Shown here: in pieces, positions 1 to 5,955 of the stretch
How positions within the stretch are numbered: the stretch's first letter is position 1
Layout of the letters: each line of letters starts with the position of its first letter
Source of the DNA: Nitrospirota bacterium
Lineage (GTDB): Bacteria; Nitrospirota; UBA9217
DNA length: 10,739 nt
Direction: 5' to 3'
NCBI GenBank assembly: GCA_021788515.1
Contig: JAJYKN010000011.1
Location: forward strand, 1 to 10,739
Program-made: the position numbers and the translations under genes
Notes under the pieces: generated by a model
Told to the model about the DNA's origin: nothing
The model's database searches: none
The model's input: only the letters and a program-made list of their open reading frames with translations

Positions 1-50
1 CTGAAATTCCTTTCAAATGCCGCATCAAAAGAAATATATTTTGGTTTCAT
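1..50 (-). CDS. 5' end of a probable toxin gene, cut by the window edge
   Basis: An ATG at 50-48 on the minus strand opens a frame that runs off the window after 16 codons, reading MKPKYISFDAAFERNF. It begins 7 bases after the stop of the small upstream gene at 58-243. A tiny lysine/glutamate-rich gene followed a few bases later by a second gene is the usual antitoxin-toxin layout, and this N-terminus would suit a RelE/YafQ/HigB-like mRNA interferase. Too little is visible to assign a family; the toxin call rests mainly on position. No strong ribosome binding site precedes the ATG, so translation may be coupled to the upstream gene. Confidence 0.45.
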   Translation of the reverse strand, partial: MKPKYISFDAAFERNF

Positions 51-57
51 GTGATGG

Positions 58-243
58 TCAGATGCTGCCGATAAAGTCCTTAAGTGAAACCTTCTTGATC
101 TTGCCCGTTTTCAGATTTTTCTCCGACTCCTCGAGACGGAACAAAAAATTCTGGCGCTTTACGGTCTTATATAACTCCTTCAATATTTTGTACTCCTCTT
201 TGGGGAGCATTACCATATCTCTTTCCGCAATGGTCTTAGTCAT
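58..243 (-). CDS. small antitoxin-like protein (61 aa)
   Basis: This 61-residue charged protein has no membrane segment. It begins MTKTIAERDMVMLPKEEYKI, continues into a predicted helical KELYKTVKRQN segment, and ends in a KKVSLKDFIGSI tail. The MLPKEEY strand-then-helix start and the short C-terminal tail resemble small antitoxins that wrap a RelE-type partner. I do not recognise a specific family. The start is well supported by GGAGGG seven bases before the ATG. It lies only 21 bases after the stop of the large oxidoreductase gene, so it may share that transcript, and 7 bases before a second gene that leaves the window. The antitoxin role is inferred from size, composition and the paired layout. 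Confidence 0.5.
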   Translation of the reverse strand: MTKTIAERDMVMLPKEEYKILKELYKTVKRQNFLFRLEESEKNLKTGKIKKVSLKDFIGSI

Positions 244-264
244 ATGTTTACCCTCCAGCCTGAT

Positions 265-2355
265 CTACTTCGTCCTTAATCCGATCTTTTTAACCCTCTC
301 CGAAAAATCAGCGCACACCGCTACGTAGGGATTTCCGCCATTGTTCGATGCTGCGGAAAGAATTTCGAGGCGATTGGACTCGATCTTCAGCATCCCCAGC
401 AAATCCTGGACCCGCTTTACCCGCGCATTCACCCGGGGCTCGATGTCCCGGTACTTGCAGGTCCCGCTGCCACATCGAATGATCGCCACGCCGTCAGCGC
501 CGGACTCGAATGCTTTCAGCATATCAAGGATGTCGATACGGCTGGTGCAGTGAACCGGAATGGCCTTCACATTATTCGGCACACCGATGACCTTTGCATG
601 ATGATTGCACATGAGCGCCACAATGACCGGTTCCTGTCGGTCAGCGTCGACCTTGCCGATGATGGTCGGAAGCGTGTTCCTGATCTCGCGTACGTCGTAG
701 CTCACCATGCTGATGGCCTGGGCCGGACATTCAGGCGCGCAAAGACCGCAGGCCTGGCAATACTCGGGCCTGATCTCGGAGACCGACGTAACCACGGGAG
801 CGCCGTACGGACAGACACGCATACACGTGAGACAGGCCATGCACTTCTTCTGGTCCACAACAGCGCCGCCGCCGCAGCCGCGGCAGCGACCTGCTTCCTC
901 AAGCGCCTCTGCCTCGCTGTAGCCCATCTCGAAGTGGTCCATGGTCTTCACCCGGACCTCGGGAGCGAGATGTTTGATCTTCATGCGAGGCTGCTTGCTG
1001 ATCTTTTCAACAACTTCTGAGGGCATCTGCGCGATCTTTTCCTTCTCTTGCGCAGGAAGCCTGCCTTCGATGGTCTCACCTTGCATATAGAGATGCATTG
1101 CCAGGGCGGCCCGCCGTCCGTTCGCAACAGCAGCGATCGCCGAGCCGGGGCCGGTCACAACCTCGCCCGCGACAAAGACGTTCTTGGCGCTGCTCATCTG
1201 GGTCGCCGGGTTCCACTCAACGCGTCCGCGCTCGTCAACTTTAACCGGACTATCTTTAAGGAACGCCAGGTTCGACATCTGGCCGATCGTGATGATGATC
1301 GTGTCGGCTTCGAGCAGCGTGGTCACCTTATTATCAAAGGTCGGAGCAAAGCGCTTGTTCGCGTCAAAGACGGACAGAACTTTCGTTACTTCGAGACCCA
1401 GGACCTTGCCGTTCTCCCGCTTGACTGCCTTGGGTCCCCAGCGGTAATTGATCTTGATCGCCTCTTCAACAGCCTCGTCCACTTCCCATTTCCAGGCCGG
1501 TATCTCCTGCTCGTTCTCGAGACAGACCATCTCGACCTTCTCGACGCCGAGCCTGCGCGCCGAACGCGCCACGTCCATGGCAACGTTGCCGCCGCCGATC
1601 ACGAGCACGCTCTTGCCGAGATCGGGCTTCCTGCCGAATGCGACATCTTCCAGGTAGGGGATCGCGAGCAGCACACCGGGACCTTCCACGCCGGGAATAT
1701 TCAGCGACCGGCTCAGGGACAGGCCGATGGCCACGAGCACTGCATCGTGCTTCTTCGCAAGATCATCGAGCTTCGTGTCTTTGCCGATCTCGAAGTTCGT
1801 CTTGACCTCGACGCCTTTGGAAATAATGTCATCGATATCTTCTTTCAACACTTCCCTGGGCAGACGGTAGGGAGGTATTGCTGCGGCCAGCATACCGCCG
1901 AGGACCGGATGCTTCTCATAGAGGGTCACGCTATAGCCGAGATCGGCGAGATCCCGCGCCGCGGTCAGGCCTGAAGGGCCGGAGCCGATAATGCCGACGC
2001 TCCTGCCCTTCGTTTTCTTAACGAGCTTACGCTTGGCGCGGCGGTAGTCTTTGGATTTCTCGATGGCGAAGCGCTTCAAATGCCGGACAGCCAGGGGCTC
2101 GTCAACGCCGCAGCGCCTGCAGGACTGCTCGCAGGGATGGTGACAGATCATGGAGCAGACCGAAGCGATGGGGTTTACCGAGGTAATGACTTCGAACGCC
2201 TCGGTATACTTGCCCTGGGCGATCAGGCCCACATAGGCCTGCACATCGGTATGCGCCGGGCATGCCGCGCGGCAGGGTGAATAGGGTCTCGTTTCCTTGA
2301 TCTCAGCCCCGTAAGGGCGGTAGGGTTCAGCGGTACAGGTATCCTCTGGTGCCAT
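265..2355 (-). CDS. GltD-like FAD oxidoreductase fused to ferredoxin and MvhD-like domains (696 aa)
   Basis: Predicted cytoplasmic flavoprotein that passes electrons between NAD(P)H and iron-sulfur partners. Residues 28-82 carry the N-terminal Fe-S cysteines of the GltD/DPYD family (C28, C32, C67, C71, C75, C79, C82). The FAD-binding Rossmann motif GIIGSGPSGL is at 121-130, the NAD(P) motif VIGGGNVAMD at 252-261, and the family's FVAGEVVTGPGSA at 394-406. Residues 491-543 hold a C491-x2-C494 pair and two [4Fe-4S] motifs (C505, C508, C511, C515; C533, C536, C539, C543). Residues 575-690 match the MvhD/FlpD hydrogenase iron-sulfur subunit fold, including ALMCNHH, VHCTSRID and RCGSGTCKY; C583, C603, C628 and C633 remain, while other cysteines usual in MvhD are replaced. 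AGGAGAG six bases before the ATG supports the start. The architecture suits a HdrA/methylene-THF reductase-type electron circuit, but the physiological partner is not visible. Confidence 0.85.
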   Translation of the reverse strand: MAPEDTCTAEPYRPYGAEIKETRPYSPCRAACPAHTDVQAYVGLIAQGKYTEAFEVITSVNPIASVCSMICHHPCEQSCRRCGVDEPLAVRHLKRFAIEKSKDYRRAKRKLVKKTKGRSVGIIGSGPSGLTAARDLADLGYSVTLYEKHPVLGGMLAAAIPPYRLPREVLKEDIDDIISKGVEVKTNFEIGKDTKLDDLAKKHDAVLVAIGLSLSRSLNIPGVEGPGVLLAIPYLEDVAFGRKPDLGKSVLVIGGGNVAMDVARSARRLGVEKVEMVCLENEQEIPAWKWEVDEAVEEAIKINYRWGPKAVKRENGKVLGLEVTKVLSVFDANKRFAPTFDNKVTTLLEADTIIITIGQMSNLAFLKDSPVKVDERGRVEWNPATQMSSAKNVFVAGEVVTGPGSAIAAVANGRRAALAMHLYMQGETIEGRLPAQEKEKIAQMPSEVVEKISKQPRMKIKHLAPEVRVKTMDHFEMGYSEAEALEEAGRCRGCGGGAVVDQKKCMACLTCMRVCPYGAPVVTSVSEIRPEYCQACGLCAPECPAQAISMVSYDVREIRNTLPTIIGKVDADRQEPVIVALMCNHHAKVIGVPNNVKAIPVHCTSRIDILDMLKAFESGADGVAIIRCGSGTCKYRDIEPRVNARVKRVQDLLGMLKIESNRLEILSAASNNGGNPYVAVCADFSERVKKIGLRTK

Positions 2356-2477
2356 AAATCTCTCCTGCGTGGATTAGTTGAACTTTATATTATCGAACTT
2401 TGGATGGAAAATTGAAATAAAAATTGTTTCTTGATCGAGCCTGAATTTCTTTGACGTGGTACTTTCGGGCTTGTCCG
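2356..2477. other. intergenic leader of the oxidoreductase gene with a GAACTTT direct repeat
   Basis: AT-rich 122-base gap between the folE stop and the oxidoreductase start. It contains GAACTTT twice (2380-2386 and 2395-2401), 15 bases apart, flanking TATATTAT. On the minus strand the TAATAT/AATATAAAG stretch could be a -10 region, but I see no convincing -35 at the right spacing. A separate promoter here is possible but unproven. Confidence 0.3.
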
Positions 2478-3040
2478 CTATTCCCGCTTCGTCAGCAGCT
2501 CAAGCATTTCCATGCGCGTGGATTCCTTGCTGCGGAAACTGCCCCGCACGGCGGAGGTGACGACGCGAGCGCCCGGTTTTTTCACGCCGCGCATGCTCAT
2601 GCAGAGATGTTCGGCGTCGATGACCACCATGGCGCCTTTGGGCTTGAGGCGCTGCACGATCAGGTCGATGAACTGGGCCGTAAGCCGTTCCTGCACCTGC
2701 GGCCGCTTCGCGAACACTTCAAGGGCCTTTGCCAGGCTGCTGATGCCCACGATCTTTCCCGCGCCCGGAATGTAAGCGATATGCGCCTTGCCGAAAAACG
2801 GAAGGAGGTGATGTTCGCACACGGAATAGAACGGAAGGTCGCGGATCATCACCATCTCATCGTGGCTTTCCCCTGCCATGGGCGTCAGGAGCTTCTGCGT
2901 GTCCATCGAGATGCCGGAGAAGATCTCGCCGTACATCTCGGCCACTCGCGACGGCGTGTCATGAGGCCCGGTCGATCGGGATCTTCCCCGATGCCCTCGA
3001 TGATCATGCGAACGCCTTTTTCAATTTTTTTAATGTCCAT
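2478..3040 (-). CDS. folE: GTP cyclohydrolase I, interrupted by a one-base frameshift
   Basis: GTP cyclohydrolase I converts GTP to 7,8-dihydroneopterin triphosphate, the first step of pterin and folate synthesis. The ATG at 3040 gives [20 protein letters not shown] then PDRPGL; the family sequence resumes one frame over as [17 protein letters not shown]. The shift lies at about 2963-2966, where CTCAT stands for an expected CTCCAT. With one base restored the product is 187 residues, the normal family length, with zinc ligands C75 and H78 (in [10 protein letters not shown]) and C147 (in EHLCMSMRG). Without repair, the 3040 frame stops soon after the break and the remaining 155 codons could start only at a GTG (2945) inside the gene. 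All else is intact, so this may be a sequence error or a very recent mutation. It lies between the folate gene at 3128 and the oxidoreductase. Confidence 0.85.
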
Positions 3041-3127
3041 AAAAATAATCCGCACAGGGCATGGCGCATGGGGGAAACCATAGTCCCTTGTCCTTTGTGC
3101 TCAACTCCACGCCCTATGCTCCATGCT
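3041..3127. repeat. degenerate GCATGG/GCATAG-type inverted repeat between folE and the cyclo-ligase gene
   Basis: The left arm GGGCATGGCGCATGGGGG (about 3057-3074) is an imperfect reverse complement of the right arm CCCTATGCTCCATGCTCTATG (about 3111-3132). The right arm is three near-copies of ATGCTC(C/T) and overlaps the cyclo-ligase stop codon. Similar low-complexity strings of CATGCTC/TATGCTC occur between genes of many environmental bacteria. This may be a dispersed repeat or a transcript-end hairpin, but it lacks a T-tract. Confidence 0.4.
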
Positions 3128-3691
3128 CTATGCGCTTTTCTCCTGCGCGGTTATGGTTCTCTTCTCCGTCACGATCATCGACACGGGCACATCATGGCGG
3201 TCAGCGGGAACCTGGGGAACAATCTGCGCCTCGAAGGCCAGCGCAATGGTCGTTTTTCTGAACGCAGGGAGAAGCTTGTCGTAGAACCCGGCGCCATACC
3301 CCACCCGGTTGCCGCTCTCGTCAAAAGCAGCGCCCGGCATGATTACCAGATCGATGTCGCCAAGCTGTGCAGTCGTTGCAACTGCCGGTTCCGGTATTCC
3401 CCATGCCCCAGGGGTGACATCCCGGTCAAAGTCATGGATCTCGTACAACGCGAGTTCTTTCCCGCGAACTTTTGGAAGGATGACCCGTTTGCCGGAGGCC
3501 AATGCCCGTCGGATCATTGGTCCGGTTTCCACTTCGCTCCGGAAGGAGGCGAAAAACATCACAACGTGAGCTGCCTTGAATTCCGGAAGAGAAAAAAGCC
3601 GCTCTTCGATCTCCCGGCTTTTCGCTGTTCGCTGTTCCGGCAACAGGCCATCTCGCGCAGCCAGGACTTGTTTTCTCAGAGTCTTTTTCAA
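3128..3691 (-). CDS. 5-formyltetrahydrofolate cyclo-ligase
   Basis: Methenyltetrahydrofolate synthetase family: ATP-dependent conversion of 5-formyl-THF to 5,10-methenyl-THF, returning a storage or inhibitory folate to the active one-carbon pool in the cytoplasm. From the TTG at 3691 the protein is 187 residues, normal for the family, and starts LKKTLRKQVLAARDGL, the basic N-terminal helix. Other family landmarks are VMFFASFRSEVET (two-strand substrate region), VIMPGAAFDESGNRVGYGAG followed by FYDKLLP (the Gly-rich ATP/phosphate loop) and a C-terminal DVPVSMIVTE. The frame stays open to 3760, but that extension reads through the repeat at 3696-3780 and is unlike the family, so I prefer the TTG although no good ribosome site precedes it. 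It lies between folE and cooC, consistent with one-carbon metabolism. Confidence 0.85.
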   Translation of the reverse strand: MKKTLRKQVLAARDGLLPEQRTAKSREIEERLFSLPEFKAAHVVMFFASFRSEVETGPMIRRALASGKRVILPKVRGKELALYEIHDFDRDVTPGAWGIPEPAVATTAQLGDIDLVIMPGAAFDESGNRVGYGAGFYDKLLPAFRKTTIALAFEAQIVPQVPADRHDVPVSMIVTEKRTITAQEKSA

Positions 3692-3695
3692 TGGG

Positions 3696-3780
3696 TAACC
3701 ACGGATGAACACGGATGAACACAGATTGAAAAACGATTCATAATTCTTCCCCGTGTCCATCTGTGTTTATCTGCGATTTC
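3696..3780. repeat. imperfect inverted repeat with ACGGATGAAC direct repeats
   Basis: The left arm contains ACGGATGAAC twice in tandem (3701-3710, 3711-3720), then ACAGATTG. The right arm CCATCTGTGTTTATCTGCG (about 3756-3774) is a near reverse complement of CGGATGAACACAGATTG. The arms are about 30 bases apart and fill the gap between cooC and the cyclo-ligase gene. The wording matches a repeat I recall from intergenic regions of many environmental bacteria (CCACGGATGAACACGGAT and its complement). It could form a hairpin in the mRNA joining the two genes. Confidence 0.65.
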
Positions 3781-3785
3781 AAATC

Positions 3786-4565
3786 TTACTGCTTCATCAA
3801 CTGGTCCAGTGCGGTTTTGATGACCTTCGCTTCTTCCACGGCGCGCGGCGACGCATCGTAAGGCGACAGGCCGTCCAGGTCCGCCTTGACCGTATCGTCG
3901 GCATAACTCATGAACCCGAGGACCTGCATGCCCGCCAGGTGTTTCGAGATGAACTCCTTGTCCGATTTCTGCTTGATCTTGTTGCCGACGACAAAAACTG
4001 CCTTAATGCCGAGGCCCTTTGCAAGGTTCTCCACGTGGCGAGCGGTCTGCAGACTCCGCTGGCCCGGCTCAACAACCACGATAAACGCATTCACGCCGCT
4101 CGCCGTGCCGCGGGTCAGGTGTTCGATTCCGGCCTCCATGTCGAGAATGACCACCTCGTCCCGGCGCAGAATAAGGTGGCTCACCAGGCGCCGCAGGAGC
4201 ACATGCTCCGGGCAGTAGCACCCGGCCGCGGCTTCCTTCGATTTTCCCATGACGAGAAGCCGGACACCCTCATGCTGGATGCCGTAGGCCTCAGGGATAT
4301 CGTCCACCTTGGGATTGATGCTGAACATGCCGCCGGGAGCGCCGGGACGGGACCCTGTCCGTTCCTCGATCATATCCGACTGTTCAGCAAGAGGCAAGGC
4401 CCGCGCGGCCGCCTCGGGAGAAATGCCGAGCGCCGACGCCAGATTCGCATCAGGATCAGCGTCCACGGCAAGGACCTTTTTGCCCTCAGCTGCATAGAGC
4501 CGCGCCAAAAGGCCGGCCAGTGTTGTTTTTCCTACGCCGCCCTTGCCGGTAATAGCGATTTTCAA
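3786..4565 (-). CDS. cooC: carbon monoxide dehydrogenase maturation ATPase (CooC-type)
   Basis: P-loop ATPase of the SIMIBI/MinD class that helps load nickel into the C-cluster of carbon monoxide dehydrogenase. From a TTG at 4565 it is 259 residues and begins MKIAITGKGGVGKTTLAG, the deviant Walker A at residues 7-15. VDADPDANLASALG follows, then GCYCPEH with C116 and C118, equivalent to the C-x-C that binds metal at the CooC dimer interface, and the switch II region DMEAGIEHLTRGT. GCAGGAG ends 6 bases before the TTG, whereas the ATG at 4571 directly abuts it, so TTG is favoured. A longer reading from 4622 would start inside the promoter's -35 box. No CODH gene is in the window, so the cognate enzyme must be elsewhere. 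Confidence 0.9.
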   Translation of the reverse strand: MKIAITGKGGVGKTTLAGLLARLYAAEGKKVLAVDADPDANLASALGISPEAAARALPLAEQSDMIEERTGSRPGAPGGMFSINPKVDDIPEAYGIQHEGVRLLVMGKSKEAAAGCYCPEHVLLRRLVSHLILRRDEVVILDMEAGIEHLTRGTASGVNAFIVVVEPGQRSLQTARHVENLAKGLGIKAVFVVGNKIKQKSDKEFISKHLAGMQVLGFMSYADDTVKADLDGLSPYDASPRAVEEAKVIKTALDQLMKQ

Positions 4566-4592
4566 GCCCATCTCCTGCAAAAATGATGAAAT

Positions 4593-4622
4593 AAAATAAC
4601 ATCTATGTAGCGAAAGTGTCAA
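4593..4622 (-). promoter_or_regulatory. sigma70-type promoter of cooC
   Basis: On the minus strand a perfect TTGACA (4622-4617) is followed after 18 bases by TATTTT (4598-4593), preceded by TG as in an extended -10. Transcription would begin near 4586, leaving a leader of about 20 bases that holds the GCAGGAG ribosome site. This is the best promoter match in the left half and probably drives cooC and perhaps the folate genes behind it. Confidence 0.6.
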
Positions 4623-4910
4623 GGTTTTTTTGACGCGAACAGAAGGCTACGAATGGTAACGTTTTGTTTTTTGTCGACTTATGAACTCTTCTCGGCGCAA
4701 GACAGCGCGCAATAGCGACTGGCCTTAGATGAAAGATGAGGGCTGATATGCGGGAGAAAAAATGACCTAGGTGATCATTTTTTCAATTTGTTTCCTGTGC
4801 GGGCTGGGAAGAGCAAAGGCGGGAAGAGGTCGCGAAAAAGCAGGCAGTCGGACAGGACGCTGAGCCGGCACCAGCGGACGAAACGGCCTGAACACTTGGG
4901 AGCCGGCCGG
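4623..4910. other. 288-base intergenic region without a recognisable gene
   Basis: Lies between the cooC promoter and the end of the first response-regulator gene. No open frame here is both long and protein-like, and I could not fold any part into a tRNA. It holds the palindrome at 4756-4784 and, close to the regulator's stop, the 12-base palindrome AGCCGGCCGGCT. The purine-rich stretch at about 4800-4870 is unexplained and could be a non-coding RNA or decayed sequence. Confidence 0.4.
4756..4784. repeat. perfect 10-bp inverted repeat around CCTAGG
   Basis: GAAAAAATGA (4756-4765) and TCATTTTTTC (4775-4784) are exact reverse complements separated by nine bases, CCTAGGTGA. The centre also contains the near-palindrome TGACCTAGGTGA. 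Either strand gives a hairpin whose 3' arm is T-rich, so it could act as a weak bidirectional terminator between the regulator operon and cooC, or as an operator. Confidence 0.45.
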
Positions 4911-5288
4911 CTATTTATTTGAAGGGAAGAGCTTCTCGATCAGCGTATGGAGATCGCTTGGTTGAAAGGGTTTTTTCACATATCCCTTTGCTCCCAGGGA
5001 AAGACCGCGCATGGTGTCCTCCTCTTTCCCCTCGGTGCTCACAATAATGATCGGAATATGGTCGTACGTGCCAAGCCCCTTGACTTTCTTGATGAATTCG
5101 AGGCCGTTCATGAGGGGCATATTGATGTCGAGAAGGATCATGTCTGTATCGGGATTTTTCGCAAGCTTGTCGAGTCCGTCTTGGCCGTTCAGCGCATCAA
5201 CAATATCGCATTTATAACGCATAAGCACCATCTTATACATCTGGTGAATCAGCGCGGAATCATCAATCACCAGAACCTTTTTCAGCAT
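4911..5288 (-). CDS. stand-alone CheY-like response regulator receiver (125 aa)
   Basis: A single receiver domain with no output domain, acting in the cytoplasm as a phospho-switch for a histidine kinase not in this window. It has the acidic pocket D9-D10 (VLVIDDSA), phospho-acceptor D54 (ILLDINMPLMNG), T85 in VSTEG, aromatic Y103 and the invariant lysine K106 before P107 (KKPF). The IDDS-to-KKPF layout is CheY-like, as in chemotaxis or gliding regulators, but no chemotaxis genes are adjacent. GGAGGGG seven bases before the ATG supports the start. It follows a second receiver gene after 49 bases on the same strand, so the two are probably co-transcribed. Confidence 0.9.
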   Translation of the reverse strand: MLKKVLVIDDSALIHQMYKMVLMRYKCDIVDALNGQDGLDKLAKNPDTDMILLDINMPLMNGLEFIKKVKGLGTYDHIPIIIVSTEGKEEDTMRGLSLGAKGYVKKPFQPSDLHTLIEKLFPSNK

Positions 5289-5337
5289 TGCTCATCCCCT
5301 CCAGCTGCACCCCTGTTGTGACTGTCGCAGGGCCGTG

Positions 5338-5733
5338 TCACTGCTTGACCGGTATCCCCATGTCACTCACCCGGCGCATGAGATCGCCGATATCGATGGG
5401 CTTCGTATAGTAGTAGAGCGCACCCCGCTGGTATGCCTCTTGTTTTATTTCTTCCGATCCATAGGCGGTCATGATAATGACTGCGGTCTTCGGCCACCGT
5501 CTTTTTATATAACTGAGCAGTTCGAGCCCCTCAATCCCGAGAATGCCGGACATCCGGATGTCGACGATGACCAGGTCAAAGGAATAGCGGCTCAGCGCTT
5601 CCTCCGCCGGTTCGAGTCTGCTTGCTGTTATAACCTCTACGTCTTTCGACCTCAAGGTATAGGACAGCGTAAGCAATATCGTCGGCTCATTGTCGACGAT
5701 GAGTATTCTTTTTGTTTCTGTTTTTACCGGCAT
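5338..5733 (-). CDS. response regulator receiver (131 aa) with an atypical loop
   Basis: Single receiver domain: acidic pocket D14-N15-E16 (ILIVDNEP), phospho-acceptor D58 (LVIVDIRMSG), T89 (IIMTAYGS) and conserved K111 (YTKPID). The NtrC/AtoC-like DIRM and MTAYG motifs suggest ancestry in sigma54-type regulators, but there is no AAA or DNA-binding domain. The loop after D58 reads RMSGILGIEGLELL, about three residues longer than the common RMPGMDGLELL. The ATG at 5733 has GGAG about five bases before it. The frame stays open upstream to 6078, but that part is not receiver-like and runs antisense into rlmN. It is probably the first gene of a two-gene operon with the receiver at 4911-5288. Confidence 0.85.
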   Translation of the reverse strand: MPVKTETKRILIVDNEPTILLTLSYTLRSKDVEVITASRLEPAEEALSRYSFDLVIVDIRMSGILGIEGLELLSYIKRRWPKTAVIIMTAYGSEEIKQEAYQRGALYYYTKPIDIGDLMRRVSDMGIPVKQ

Positions 5734-5809
5734 GGCATCTCCTGCAGCAGCGGGGGTACTCCGATCCTGTTTTATTGCAAATATCATACTTCGTTCGCCG
5801 ACAGACAGG

Positions 5810-5815
5810 ATTATA
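5810..5815 (-). promoter_or_regulatory. candidate -10 box for the response-regulator operon
   Basis: A perfect TATAAT lies on the minus strand about 75 bases before the regulator's ATG. The expected -35 position holds only a T-run, so activation by another factor or a false match are both possible. Confidence 0.3.
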
Positions 5816-5861
5816 GGAAAAACAATGGCATATAAAAAATTCCAAACACAAGATGTGTCCG

Positions 5862-5884
5862 GAAAAACGACAGCTTCGTTTTTC
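5862..5884. repeat. perfect 9-bp inverted repeat in the divergent intergenic region
   Basis: GAAAAACGA (5862-5870) and TCGTTTTTC (5876-5884) pair exactly around a five-base loop, CAGCT. It lies in the 222-base gap between rlmN and the regulator operon, which are transcribed away from each other. A terminator would be out of place there, so an operator or leader hairpin is more likely. Confidence 0.45.
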
Positions 5885-5955
5885 AGACCGTCATATTTTG
5901 TCAACTTGATTTTACTTAATAAAGATGTTAGATTTCCGAAGATGGTTGTAACTCT

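Noticed and set aside
866..892. Run of GCC/GCG-like triplets resembling a microsatellite
   Set aside because: It encodes the Gly-rich CRGCGGGAV segment of the oxidoreductase just before its ferredoxin cysteines; normal coding sequence.
550..2280. Long plus-strand open frames (for example 550-1020 and 1048-1974) opposite the oxidoreductase
   Set aside because: They lie antisense to a gene with clear cofactor motifs, and their translations are rich in His, Arg and Ala with no recognisable domain. They are a by-product of GC-rich codon use.
2955..2970. Programmed -1 frameshift in folE
   Set aside because: There is no X-XXY-YYZ slippery heptamer or evident downstream stimulator, and folE is not known to need one. 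An indel is the simpler reading.
3068..3718. Plus-strand frame opposite the cyclo-ligase gene
   Set aside because: Shadow of a well-supported minus-strand gene; it includes the degenerate intergenic repeats and has no domain-like features.
4566..4622. Longer N-terminus for CooC starting at 4622
   Set aside because: That start codon is part of the -35 TTGACA and the extra residues precede the conserved MKIAITGKGG start of the family.
4790..4905. Possible tRNA or structured RNA in the purine-rich intergenic stretch
   Set aside because: I could not build a cloverleaf or recognise a known riboswitch core, so no RNA gene is called.
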